Shown here one piece after another: positions 1-7,963 of a DNA stretch of 37,892 nucleotides (the stretch's first letter is position 1; every line of letters starts with the position of its first letter). This stretch comes from Paracoccaceae bacterium. GTDB taxonomy: Bacteria > Pseudomonadota > Alphaproteobacteria > Rhodobacterales > Rhodobacteraceae. Location of the stretch: positions 67,869 through 105,760 of the forward strand of contig JAGQRV010000003.1 in NCBI GenBank assembly GCA_020425125.1. Reading direction: 5' to 3'. The translations under genes and the position numbers were made by a program. The notes beneath the pieces are model-generated. The model was not told where the DNA came from, did no database searches, and saw only the letters and a program-made list of their open reading frames with translations.

Positions 1-154
1 CGCGCTCGATATCCATCGAGTCGAGCAGCTGGTCCTGCATGTCGCGTTCGGCGACCGTCCCGGTGAGCTGGATCAGCCGGTCGGCCAGGGTGGATTTCCC
101 GTGGTCGATATGGGCGACGATGGCGAAGTTGCGGATCAGCGCGAGCTCGGTCAT
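1..154 (-). CDS. lepA: Elongation factor 4 (LepA), N-terminal part
   Basis: Only the first 51 codons are in the window; the gene runs off the left edge. The reading begins [20 protein letters not shown] and continues into STLADRL, the G1 GTP-binding loop (HIDHGKST) of the LepA/EF4 translational GTPase. The [13 protein letters not shown] context separates LepA from TypA and EF-G. LepA is a ribosome-associated GTPase that back-translocates or remodels stalled ribosomes. It is divergent from the next gene, with 127 bases between the two starts. Confidence 0.93.
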   Translation of the reverse strand, partial: MTELALIRNFAIVAHIDHGKSTLADRLIQLTGTVAERDMQDQLLDSMDIER

Positions 155-281
155 TGACGCGATATGCCGGGGCTTCGGACGGGCGTCAATGGGCCGGGGC
201 GGGGCGGCGGAAACGCATCGGAATGCAATCGGACTTTGATCGGACCCGGCTGCCCGCTAGGCTGGGCAGGACAGGCGGGCG

Positions 282-1682
282 ATGGTTGAGATCACGGACG
301 AGAGCAGTGCGAGGGCGTGGCTGGAGACCCAGAGCCGCGCGATCTGCATAGTGCTCTCGGCGCGTACGGTCTTGCGCGGCGCCGGAGTAATGTCTCTGCG
401 TGATGGCGCGTCGCTTGGCGAACTCGCCCTGCCGACCTTTCGCGCGATGTTGACCATTGGGATAGAGGGCGTAGCGTCAGGACAAGATACCAAGGAGGCC
501 GCTCGCTTGGCGTGCAATGCGGCCGGTCAGGCAACCGGGTTCGAGTTTGACGCCAATGTCGACTATCCCAATCATGCGGCATATTGTGCGGCCCACGCCG
601 TCTATGACGCGGTCTCCGGTGCCGCAGGTTTCGACAGCGGCGTCGGCATCTCCGCCACTTATGCCGCGCATCTTACCGCCGATGCCGCTGAACGAGCCGC
701 TCGGATTGGCTCGACTGAGGCGCCGGACAGCAATTCCGGCCTTTCCGCCAGAACGGTTTACCTCGCTTTGTCGCGCGATGCCGAGCGCATCGAAGCGGGT
801 GAGGCCGCAGGCACGATGTTCCGCCATCCGGTCTGGCGCGACGTCGGGGAGCCAACGGCGGTAGCGGACGCACGGGGCAAACTGCTCGCCTTCCTCGACG
901 CCGACCCGGAACTCTGGGGCTTCTGGCGGCGCTGGTATCAGGGCATGTTCGACGGCCGCCCGATGGACTGGGATCTGCAGCGCGCCGTGGCGCTGATCCC
1001 CGATGCCATCTGGCAGCGGGGACCGGAAGCGGTCGCGGCGGAGATCGCGCAGATCGAGGCGGAGTTCGCGCCGGAGCCGCTGGATCAGGACGCCCTGCGC
1101 GGTCATCTGGAACGGCTCGCCGCGGCGCCGGAACTCCATGCCGATGCCGCGGAGAGTGTCGCGGTCCTGATCGAGACAGCCATCGCGCGCTATTGCGACG
1201 AGGTTCCTGCCAACGGTCTGCCGGATGGTTTCGCGCCGTTCGGCGAACTGCCAAGGGTGTTCAATGCCATCGCGGCGACCCTGCGCCGGTCGTCCGCCGA
1301 GGCCGAGAAGATCGACGCGCTGCAGGCGCTGGTCAATGAGCTGCACGCAACGATTGCCCAGTTGCGGGGCGAACTGGCCGAGGCCAGGCAGCGCCTGACG
1401 GACACGCGGCTGGATGCGCTTGAGGCGGACGAAAAGCGCAAGAAAGGCGCATCGCTGCTGAACACGCTGGCCAGCGTGGCGACGATTGGCGGCTTCGGCC
1501 TGGCAAGCCTCGCCTTCTTCGGGGTCGAGGCGCAGGACCTCGGCTACGAGGGACTCAAGAAGGAGGCGGTCTGCCTCGCTCAGGAGATGGCCGCGGTGCA
1601 GCACAGCCCCCGGCCCCAGAAGCGCCGCGAAGCCGCGCCGGAACAGGCGCCGCGGCCCACGCCGCGCCCCGAAGGCAGGTAG
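282..1682 (+). CDS. Unrecognised coiled-coil protein with a C-terminal hydrophobic segment
   Basis: 466 aa. I cannot assign a function. Residues 1-180 are Ala-rich and helical, with an AACNAAGQ/AAYCAAHAVYDAV-like run but no signal peptide. Residues about 198-262 hold a block rich in Trp (LWGFWRRWYQGMFDGRPMDW, then VALIPDAIW and VAAEIAQIEAEF) that resembles a conserved block of uncharacterised alphaproteobacterial proteins. Residues about 330-388 look like a heptad coiled coil. Residues about 391-414 form one hydrophobic, possibly membrane-spanning, segment. The tail (441-466) is Pro/Arg-rich. The start at 282 has an AGGACAGG-like stretch just upstream. It appears monocistronic. The coding call rests on length, composition and the ordered domain pattern. 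Confidence 0.75.
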   Translation: MVEITDESSARAWLETQSRAICIVLSARTVLRGAGVMSLRDGASLGELALPTFRAMLTIGIEGVASGQDTKEAARLACNAAGQATGFEFDANVDYPNHAAYCAAHAVYDAVSGAAGFDSGVGISATYAAHLTADAAERAARIGSTEAPDSNSGLSARTVYLALSRDAERIEAGEAAGTMFRHPVWRDVGEPTAVADARGKLLAFLDADPELWGFWRRWYQGMFDGRPMDWDLQRAVALIPDAIWQRGPEAVAAEIAQIEAEFAPEPLDQDALRGHLERLAAAPELHADAAESVAVLIETAIARYCDEVPANGLPDGFAPFGELPRVFNAIAATLRRSSAEAEKIDALQALVNELHATIAQLRGELAEARQRLTDTRLDALEADEKRKKGASLLNTLASVATIGGFGLASLAFFGVEAQDLGYEGLKKEAVCLAQEMAAVQHSPRPQKRREAAPEQAPRPTPRPEGR

Positions 1683-2178
1683 GCCCCTGGACTTGATCCG
1701 CCGGATCGACCAAGCTACAACCTGCAAGGGAACATCGGTCGTACCGATTCCCGTCAGGCTGGTGGTGCCGGGCGGGCCGGTCTGTCTGCCTTTCTGAACA
1801 GGAATTCGCTGCGGATTCGAATGCGCCTGCCGCGGCGCGGAATGGCAGCGTCCCTCTTATTACCTGGCTCGAGGAATGGGCGATTTCCGTGAAGATCAGC
1901 CGGGTCGAATGAAAGATGCCGCTGGGTCAATGTTCCGCAAGCCCCTTGACCTGACTCCTTCTTGCCACAGGTTAACCTTGATTGTACTATGTCATTAACC
2001 TTAGTGAAATTTCGGGTTAACTTTTTGTGGAACCCGAACCGCGCCTTGCGCGTTTGGATGGTGCGCGCCGGATTACCGGGTCCGCGTCTGTTCGTGCGCC
2101 TGTAATTGCGAGTTTCGCCAGGTTGAGACGAAATCAAGGTCCGCTGCATGGGCAGGGGCCATTCACAAGGGTGACGTT
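1683..2178. other. Long intergenic region with three phased TTAAC motifs
   Basis: No convincing gene is visible in these 496 bases. The second half is clearly more AT-rich than its surroundings. It carries TTAACC at 1972-1977, TTAACC at 1995-2000 and TTAAC at 2017-2021, spaced 23 and 22 bases. It is likely to hold the promoter of the VPLPA-CTERM gene that starts at 2179. TTAACC is also the half-site core recognised by the response regulator CtrA in Alphaproteobacteria, but the full TTAA-N7-TTAA pattern is not present. Confidence 0.45.
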
Positions 2179-2604
2179 ATGTTGCGACTTCTCATTGCCG
2201 CTGGAATTGCCTTGGGGCTTGCCGGTGCCGCGAATGCATCCAGCTTCGATCTGTTTTCGGGTATTAACCTTTTTGCAATTGCGAAGGAGCGTGACGCGAT
2301 TGAGCGCGCTCAGGTCGCTTCGGCCAATCTGATGACGGCGGAGCGGGAGTTGATGGGCAAGCCGAAACCCGAGCCTCTGAAGATCACCGAATTCAAGCGC
2401 GAGGAGCCGCGCAAGGCGCCTGGCCCGGTCTTCGAGCCGGTCAAGGAAAGCCCTGTCGGCGGGATCGAGCCGCCGCGCGGCAGCGATCCGGAGCCGTCCC
2501 TGCCGCCGACCGTGACCACGGTGCCGCTGCCGGCGGGTCTGCCGCTGCTTGTGGTTGCGCTGGGCGGTCTGGTCGCGGTCGGACGCCGCCGCCGGACGGC
2601 CTGA
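2179..2604 (+). CDS. VPLPA-CTERM sorting-domain protein
   Basis: 141 aa. Residues 1-20 are a signal peptide (MLRLLIAAGIALGLAGAANA, cleavage after ANA). The mature part has a short helical stretch, then a Pro/Glu/Lys-rich linker (61-112). The C-terminus is a textbook tripartite sorting signal: VPLPA at 115-119, a hydrophobic helix 120-134, then RRRR. Proteins of this class are exported and processed by an exosortase (XrtD type) before surface anchoring or release. No exosortase gene lies in the window. The body resembles no enzyme, and the linker looks structural. The long AT-rich leader upstream suggests dedicated regulation. Confidence 0.85.
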   Translation: MLRLLIAAGIALGLAGAANASSFDLFSGINLFAIAKERDAIERAQVASANLMTAERELMGKPKPEPLKITEFKREEPRKAPGPVFEPVKESPVGGIEPPRGSDPEPSLPPTVTTVPLPAGLPLLVVALGGLVAVGRRRRTA

Positions 2605-2931
2605 ACCCTTCCCGGGCGCTGCGGCGCCGGGAATTGTCGGACTGTGGGGCCTGCCGGGTGACCGGTGGGCCCGGACGCGTGGAGACGCCCCGGCAGGGGT
2701 GCCGGGTGTCGGGCGTCCAGGGTTCGGTCGGCAGGTTGCGGATGTCGCGGCCGTGGCCCGAGGCGGCGAGGCGCGCCTGCTGGCGGCGCGGCGGGCGGGC
2801 CTTTGCGCGGGCCTGTCGCGGATCGGACGGACGATTGTCGGAAACCCGCGCGGGGCCTATTCTTCGGAAGGGTTCCGGGGACGCCGCCCGATGCAGAGCG
2901 GTGCCGGCTGCGGGGCCTGCGGGGAGGACGC
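2605..2931. other. Intergenic region without a supported gene
   Basis: 327 bases of very GC-rich sequence. Several frames are open, but only because stop codons are rare at this composition. The only structure I see is the hairpin at 2609-2633, just after the VPLPA-CTERM gene. A promoter for the acylphosphatase gene is expected here but none is convincing. Confidence 0.4.
2609..2633 (+). terminator. Hairpin after the VPLPA-CTERM gene
   Basis: TTCCCG plus GCGC pair with GCGC plus CGGGAA around a TGCG loop, with one bulged G. It starts five bases after the stop codon. There is no clear T-tract, so it could be a terminator or an mRNA 3' stabiliser. Confidence 0.45.
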
Positions 2932-3210
2932 ATGAAGGACATCGCGCGGCGGATCCGGATCGAGGGCCGGGTGCAGGGCGTCGGGTTCCGCGCCTGGGCC
3001 GAAGCCGAGGCGCAGGCGCTGGGCCTGCGCGGCTGGGTGCGCAACGAATGGGACGGCAGCGTCGCGGTGCTGGCGGCGGGACCGGAGGCGCGGGTGGACG
3101 AGCTGATCGCGGAGCTGCATCGCGGCCCGCCCGCGGCGCGGGTGCGCGACGTCCAGATCACCCCGGTCGAGACGCCGCAGGGCCTGGCGGGATTCCAGAT
3201 CGCGCGGTAG
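2932..3210 (+). CDS. acyP: Acylphosphatase
   Basis: 92 aa, the usual size. The family signature RVQGVGFRAW (about 13-22) carries the phosphate-binding loop and the catalytic Arg. It is followed by GLRGWVRNEWDGSVAVLAAG with the catalytic Asn (WVRN), matching the GWVRNxxDGxVE motif. The enzyme hydrolyses the carboxyl-phosphate bond of acyl phosphates in the cytoplasm. The start was chosen because MKDIARRIRIEGRV gives the standard N-terminus and follows a GGGGAGGA ribosome site. It stands alone between the VPLPA gene and a convergent PhnM-like gene. Confidence 0.95.
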   Translation: MKDIARRIRIEGRVQGVGFRAWAEAEAQALGLRGWVRNEWDGSVAVLAAGPEARVDELIAELHRGPPAARVRDVQITPVETPQGLAGFQIAR

Positions 3211-3378
3211 GCGGCGTGGCACCGCGCCGGAGCGCGACGTCGGGTCAGCCAAAGCACTGACGGTCGCGTGGCGCGGTGGCCGCCGCGCGTCCGGCCGCGA
3301 AGGGCTCTGTGCAGACGAATGGTCCGGGATGCGGGTGCGACCGGCGGCAGGCCATCGGCCGCAGCGACGCGCCCGGGC

Positions 3379-4539
3379 CTATTCGGCGGCGAGCCGGACC
3401 GGGCTGAGCGTGCCGAAGAAGCGGTTGGCGGCCTCGCCGGTCAGGAAGACGAGCCGGCCGGCGGCGATGGTGGCTTCGACCCGCCGTGTGCCGGCATGGA
3501 CGACGATCAGGTCGGCCCGCTTGCCCGGGGCGATGGTGCCGCGGTCGGGCAGGCCGTGGATTTCCGCCGGGGCTTCGGACACCAGGCGCCAGGCGCGCTC
3601 CAGAGGGAGCAGGCCGAGCTCGGCGAGACGGAAGGCGGCAGCGTAGGGCGCCGCGGACTGCGTGCCCGAGACCAGCGCATCGCAGAGCCCGTTCTGGACC
3701 AGCGTGGCGAGCCGGGGCCCCGGCGCGGCCGCGTCGGGCGCGACCGGATCCGCGGCCAAGGCAAGCACCGGGTCGCCCACCGCCTTTGCGGCGGCCGCCG
3801 CGCGGGCCGTGCCGGGAGCGAGGCAGAACCGGGCGCCGATCATCGAGAAATGCTCGCGCGTCTCGGCGCTGTCGTCGCCGACGGAGCCGTAGGCCACGCC
3901 CAGATCGTCGAAGGCCTCGGCCAGATCGCACAGATGCCGCGGCCGGGCGCGGGAATTGGCGAGGACCCCGTCGAGCGCGGCGGTGAGGGCCTCGGCGCTG
4001 ACGCCATGGGTCCGCGCGAGCCGGTCGAAGGCCTCCCGGTCGTTCAGGCGCATCTCCTGCGCGCGCGCGGCGCGGTCGGTGAACAGGACCAGCTCCACCC
4101 CGGCGTCGCGGACCAGATCGACCAGTCGGCCGGCTCCGGACGTCAGCAGAGCGTCGCAGGCAAGTTGCGGGCGCAGGTCGGTCAGCGCATGGCTGCGGTA
4201 GTCGGTCAGCGCGGCAAGCGCTGCGACGGCGGCCGGCGGCGCCACGCCCGGGCCTTCCCAGGACCAGGGCACCGACAGGAACCGGGTGGTGACGCCATGG
4301 CTTGCGGCCTCGCCGTCGCGGTGCGCGAGGTCGGCTGCGGTCGTCGCGGCCCGGTGGCGCGGTCCTTCGGCATGGAGATCGACGATCCCCGGCAGCAGCA
4401 GGTAGCCCGAGAGGTCCACCGCCGGCAGCGGGCCGCTGGTGAAGCGTCCGTCCGCGATCCCCACCGAACGCTGCCGGAGCCGGCCGTCGCGCAGGGCGAT
4501 CGCGCCGGTCAGTCGCAGGGGAGGCAAGAGCGCGGGCAT
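3379..4539 (-). CDS. PhnM-like amidohydrolase with altered metal motifs
   Basis: 386 aa, amidohydrolase superfamily. The closest recognisable family is PhnM, alpha-D-ribose 1-methylphosphonate 5-triphosphate diphosphatase. The N-terminal beta domain leads into LLLPGIVDLHAEG (47-59), then GVTTRFLSVPWSWEG (82-96), SVGDDSAETREHFS (219-232), SGTQSAAPYAAA, and a C-terminal GTIAPGKRADLIVV. Usual PhnM has HxD after the PG(L/I)IDLH strand and a SHDDxT motif. Here these read HAE (H56, E58) and VGDD (the His is replaced by Gly220/221), so the metal site is changed. GGAG lies 7 bases before the ATG. No other phn genes are nearby. It may be a paralog with another substrate. Confidence 0.75.
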   Translation of the reverse strand: MPALLPPLRLTGAIALRDGRLRQRSVGIADGRFTSGPLPAVDLSGYLLLPGIVDLHAEGPRHRAATTAADLAHRDGEAASHGVTTRFLSVPWSWEGPGVAPPAAVAALAALTDYRSHALTDLRPQLACDALLTSGAGRLVDLVRDAGVELVLFTDRAARAQEMRLNDREAFDRLARTHGVSAEALTAALDGVLANSRARPRHLCDLAEAFDDLGVAYGSVGDDSAETREHFSMIGARFCLAPGTARAAAAAKAVGDPVLALAADPVAPDAAAPGPRLATLVQNGLCDALVSGTQSAAPYAAAFRLAELGLLPLERAWRLVSEAPAEIHGLPDRGTIAPGKRADLIVVHAGTRRVEATIAAGRLVFLTGEAANRFFGTLSPVRLAAE

Positions 4540-4744
4540 CGGGACTCCGTTCGTGGTCCAAGTCCGATGTGGATAAGTCCGCGACATGTCCTGCATGTGA
4601 CAGGAATTCGCCGCTTTCGTGAAACCCGTGCCGATTTGTCGCTCTGGTTGCATCGTGGCGCTGGACCTGAGGCCGGCGCTCCCCTTACGGTACGGCAAGG
4701 GCAGTGAAAAAAGACGTCTCCGGATCAAGGGGGAACGGGCGGGC

Positions 4745-5389
4745 ATGGCGGGACTGACGATTACCGTGGCGCAGCAGAAAGGGGGCAGCGGCAAGACCAC
4801 GCTTGCGGCCAACCTGGCGGTCGCCCTGGCGCAGCGCGGCTACCGCGTGGCGGTGCTGGATACCGATCCGCAGGGGTCGCTGGGGCGCTGGTTCATGGAG
4901 CGGCGCGAGCGCACCGGCGGCAGTCCCGGCATCGACTTCGCCACCGCAAGCGCCTGGGGCGTGTCCTGGGAATGCGAGAAGCTGGCGGCGGACCACGATT
5001 TCGTCATCATCGACACGCCGCCCAAGATCGACAGCGATCTGCGCCCGGCGCTGCGGGAAAGCGACCTGGTGCTGGTGCCGGTGGCGTCGAGCCACGTGGA
5101 TCTGTGGGCGACCGAAAGCGTGCTGGAACTGGCGCAGCGGGTCGGGCGGCCGGTGCTTCTGGTGCTGAACCGCGCCTCGGGGCGGGCCAAGCTCACTGCC
5201 GAGGTGATGGCGCAGATCGACGGGCTCGACGCGCCGCGGGCCCGGTCGGTGCTGGGCAACCGGGTGATCTTTGCCGAAGTGCTGGGCGAGGGCACCGGCG
5301 TTACCGAGAAGGCGGGCAAGGGGCCGGCGGCGGTCGAGCTGGAGATGCTCGTGGACGAGATCGGCGTGGTACTGGCGGCGCTGAGCTGA
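4745..5389 (+). CDS. ParA/MinD-family P-loop ATPase
   Basis: 214 aa. A deviant Walker A motif (QQKGGSGKTTLAANLA) is near the N-terminus, with the signature Lys of ParA/MinD proteins. LDTDPQGSLGRW (switch I/A') and the Walker B-like VIIDTPPKID follow. The protein is short and lacks the N-terminal helix-turn-helix domain of large plasmid ParAs, as in orphan chromosomal ParA proteins that position cargo. No ParB gene or parS-like repeat is adjacent. The start at 4745 (MAGLTITVAQQKGG) is preferred because it places the P-loop at the standard distance; the upstream in-frame stretch looks non-coding. Confidence 0.9.
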   Translation: MAGLTITVAQQKGGSGKTTLAANLAVALAQRGYRVAVLDTDPQGSLGRWFMERRERTGGSPGIDFATASAWGVSWECEKLAADHDFVIIDTPPKIDSDLRPALRESDLVLVPVASSHVDLWATESVLELAQRVGRPVLLVLNRASGRAKLTAEVMAQIDGLDAPRARSVLGNRVIFAEVLGEGTGVTEKAGKGPAAVELEMLVDEIGVVLAALS

Positions 5390-5460
5390 GGCGGTCCGCC
5401 GGGCGGGGCGCAGCCAGCCCGGCGATGGCGGCACGCGGCGGCAAGCGCCGCCGCATCGAA

Positions 5461-5483
5461 GCGTGCCCGCGGGGCGGGCACGC
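5461..5483. terminator. Perfect hairpin between convergent parA-like gene and putP
   Basis: GCGTGCCCGC (5461-5470) pairs exactly with GCGGGCACGC (5474-5483) around a GGG loop. It lies between two converging genes, so it could end both transcripts. No T-tract is present. Confidence 0.5.
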
Positions 5484-5510
5484 CATGCTCTCTCCGAAGC
5501 GGCGGTCCGT

Positions 5511-6980
5511 TCAGACCTTGGCCAGCGGACGGAACTCGCCGGCGTCCTCGGTCGCCAGGCTTACCGCAACGATCGCGGCGAAGGCGGCGAGGAAGCCGGG
5601 GATGATCTCGTAGACGCCCGGTCCGCCGAGGAAGCTTGCGTTGAGCCCGAGCGCGATCCAGAGGATCACCGTGAGTGCGCCGACCACGAGACCCGCCACC
5701 GCGCCGGCCCCGGTCATCCGCGGCCAGGTCAGCGACAGGATGATCAGCGGCCCGAAGGCGGCGCCGAAGCCGGCCCAGGCGTTGGAGACGAGGCCCAGCA
5801 CCTCGGAATTCGGGTCGCTGGCGATCATCGCGGCGGCGGCGCCCACCAGGACGACGGCGACGCGGCCCACGTTCACCAGCGTCGACTGGCTTGCTTCGCG
5901 GTTCATCAGCAGGTGGTAGAAATCCTCGGTCAGCGAAGAGGACGAGACCAGCAGCTGGCTCGACACCGTGCTCATGATCGCGGCCAGCAGCGCGGCGAAC
6001 AGGAAGCCGGTGATCAGCGGGTGGAACAGCAGCTCGGCCAGGACGATGAAGATGGTCTCGGGGTCCGAGATCTCGAGCCCGTTGCGTACCGCATAGACGC
6101 GGCCGAAGAGGCCGACGCCGATCGCGCCGATCAGCGAGATCACCATCCAGGCCATGCCGATGTTGCGCGCCGTCGGCACCGCCTCGACGCTGCGCACCGC
6201 CATGAAGCGGACGATGATATGCGGCTGGCCGAAATAGCCCAGGCCCCAGGTGACCGCCGAGAGGAAGCCGACGACGGTGAGCCCGCTGGTCAGCGACAGG
6301 TATTCCGGCCCGACCTCGGCCAGCGTCTGTTCGCTTTGCGCGAAGCCGCCGCCGCCGGGACCGTAGAGCACGACCAGCGGCATGATGATCAGCGCCAGCA
6401 TCATGATGCAGCCCTGCACGAAATCGGTCAGGCTGACCGCCAGGAAGCCGCCGATCACGGTATAGACCATGACCACGCCGAGGGTGAGCCAGACCCCGGT
6501 CATGTAGCTGCCGCCGAAGGCGCTGGCGAAGAGCTTGCCGCCGCCGACCAGTCCCGAGGCGGTGTAGACGGCGAAGAACACGACGATGATGACGGCCGAG
6601 ATCATCCGGAGCGCGATCGCCTGCGTCGGGAAGCGGTTCGCCAGGAAGGCCGGGATCGTCAGGCTGTTGTCGTAGCGTTCGGTCTGCTCGCGCAGGCGCG
6701 GCGCGACGATGATCCAGTTCAGGAGCGCGCCGACGGTCAGGCCGATGCCGATCCAGGCCTCCACGAGGCCGGTGAGGTAGAGCGCCCCGGGCAGCCCCAG
6801 GAGCAGCCAGCCGCTCATGTCCGAGGCGCCCGCGGACAGCGCCGCGACGGCCGGCGGCAGGTTGCGCCCGCCGAGCACGTATTCCTCCTCGTTCGAGGTC
6901 GAAGTGCGCCAGGCGTAGAAGCCGATGGCGAGCATCGCCAGGAAGTAGATCGTCAGGCTGATCCAGATACCGAGCTGCAT
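5511..6980 (-). CDS. putP: Sodium/proline symporter
   Basis: 489 aa, about 13 predicted membrane helices, sodium:solute symporter family. The N-terminus has the PutP pattern: an EEEYVLGGRNLPP segment after the first helix, then ALSAGASDMSGWLLLGLPG, where the Ser/Asp residues form part of the Na+ and proline sites. WGLGYFGQPHIIVRFMA and LAAIMSTVSSQLLVSSSSL are family hallmarks, the latter carrying the Na2 Ser/Thr ligands. It imports L-proline with sodium across the inner membrane. The start was chosen for GGAGGGAC 6-10 bases upstream. No proline dehydrogenase gene is adjacent. Confidence 0.92.
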   Translation of the reverse strand: MQLGIWISLTIYFLAMLAIGFYAWRTSTSNEEEYVLGGRNLPPAVAALSAGASDMSGWLLLGLPGALYLTGLVEAWIGIGLTVGALLNWIIVAPRLREQTERYDNSLTIPAFLANRFPTQAIALRMISAVIIVVFFAVYTASGLVGGGKLFASAFGGSYMTGVWLTLGVVMVYTVIGGFLAVSLTDFVQGCIMMLALIIMPLVVLYGPGGGGFAQSEQTLAEVGPEYLSLTSGLTVVGFLSAVTWGLGYFGQPHIIVRFMAVRSVEAVPTARNIGMAWMVISLIGAIGVGLFGRVYAVRNGLEISDPETIFIVLAELLFHPLITGFLFAALLAAIMSTVSSQLLVSSSSLTEDFYHLLMNREASQSTLVNVGRVAVVLVGAAAAMIASDPNSEVLGLVSNAWAGFGAAFGPLIILSLTWPRMTGAGAVAGLVVGALTVILWIALGLNASFLGGPGVYEIIPGFLAAFAAIVAVSLATEDAGEFRPLAKV

Positions 6981-7131
6981 GGGACGTCCCTCCTTGTCCA
7001 CATTTGTTAACACTTTTCCACGTTTGGGCGGGAGGACGCACCCCTTTCCGTGTGTTGACGTTACGTAAGCATGTAGCGGAGCACGGCGAATGCGGGCCGA
7101 AATGTCCCTCAGATCCGGGCCGTGACCGGGG

Positions 7132-7371
7132 TCATCGCCGGAGCGACAGCACGCCGGCCCCGACGATAAGCGCCATCCCGAAGGCCGAGATCGCATCCGG
7201 AATTTCGGCGAAGAAAAGCATCCCCCTCACGACGGCGAACCCGACACAGGCGAAGTCGAAGGCGCCGGCCGTGGCGGGCGGGCCGTTCTGGTCGGCGACC
7301 GCCGCGCCGACGCTGCCGATGAGGATCGCCGCCGCGAACAGGGCCATCGACAGCCATTCGCCGCCCCCCAT
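7132..7371 (-). pseudogene. C-terminal remnant of an EamA/DMT-family transporter
   Basis: The 79-codon reading holds the last helices of a drug/metabolite transporter: GAFDFACVGFAVVRGMLFFAEIPDAISAFGMALIV followed by GAGVLSLRR (shown here in parts). This fits the end of EamA proteins, where a GE(I/V)PD loop precedes the final ALIV.G.....RR helix. Intact members are about 290 aa, with a duplicated five-helix unit. No matching upstream half is readable in any frame between 7372 and the cold-shock gene at 7551. It is therefore most likely a truncated relic. The alternative, a small real membrane protein, is less likely. Confidence 0.5.
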
Positions 7372-7550
7372 CGGAACCCGCGGCGCGAACAGGAAGCCCT
7401 GCCGTGCGGATGCGGGCGGCAGAGCGACACGGCCTGTCGCGAGCGCTCCGGCAAGGACGAAAGCGCGGCCGCAGTGCGTTCAAGACGCAGGGGGCTGCTT
7501 CGGGACCCTGGTTGCGAGAGGGGCGCCGCCCGGGACGGCGCCGGTCCGGC

Positions 7551-7757
7551 TCAGATGAGCGAGATGTTGACCGCGCTGGCGCGGCCGTCGCGGCCAGACT
7601 GGACCTCGTATTCGACCTTCTGCTTGTCGGCGAGGCCGGTCAGGCCCGACCGTTCGACCGCCGAGATATGCACGAAGACGTCCTTGCCGCCCTCATCGGG
7701 TGCGATGAAGCCATAGCCCTTGGTGGTGTTGAACCATTTCACGGTGCCGGTGGCCAT
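7551..7757 (-). CDS. cspA: CspA-family cold-shock protein
   Basis: 68 aa, one OB-fold cold-shock domain. RNP1 reads KGYGFIAP and RNP2 reads VFVHIS, with TVKWFN at the start, all the nucleic-acid-binding signatures. These proteins melt RNA secondary structure and act as RNA chaperones. The gene is alone. A long leader, typical of csp mRNAs, is implied by the candidate promoter at 7880-7909. Confidence 0.95.
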   Translation of the reverse strand: MATGTVKWFNTTKGYGFIAPDEGGKDVFVHISAVERSGLTGLADKQKVEYEVQSGRDGRASAVNISLI

Positions 7758-7879
7758 CGTGGTTCTCCTGTCTGTCCTCTGCCCGCGGGATTGCGGCAGG
7801 TCGGCGTCGTTCAGCGGATCGATAGGACTGACGGCCGGAGGCGAGACAGGGATCGAATGCGGTAACGTTCGCAGCGACT

Positions 7880-7909
7880 TGGATACACGAAATCGGCCTG
7901 GCTTGACAA
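7880..7909 (-). promoter_or_regulatory. Candidate promoter of the cold-shock gene
   Basis: Read on the minus strand, TTGTCA (7909-7904) and TATCCA (7885-7880) are separated by 18 bases. Transcription would start near 7873 and give a leader of about 115 bases, in line with other csp genes. Confidence 0.35.
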
Positions 7910-7963
7910 CGATTCTCAGACCGATTGCCGCACCCCCACATGGGGGCTTGCCGGTCTGCGCGG

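Noticed and set aside
477-1727. Long antisense open frame opposite the 466-aa gene, and similar frames opposite nifK, nifE, nifN, copA and others
   Set aside because: Long open frames on the opposite strand are expected at this GC content. Their translations are Arg/Pro/Gly-rich and lack recognisable domains.
2634-3260. Open frames overlapping acyP upstream and on the other strand
   Set aside because: Their sequences are typical of GC-rich non-coding frames, and the acylphosphatase signature fixes the true frame.
7061-7068. TTACGTAA palindrome upstream of putP
   Set aside because: Eight bases is too short to call an operator without comparative data.
7903-7935. TTGACA on the plus strand near 7903 as a promoter
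   Set aside because: No plus-strand gene follows it; the only downstream genes are on the minus strand.
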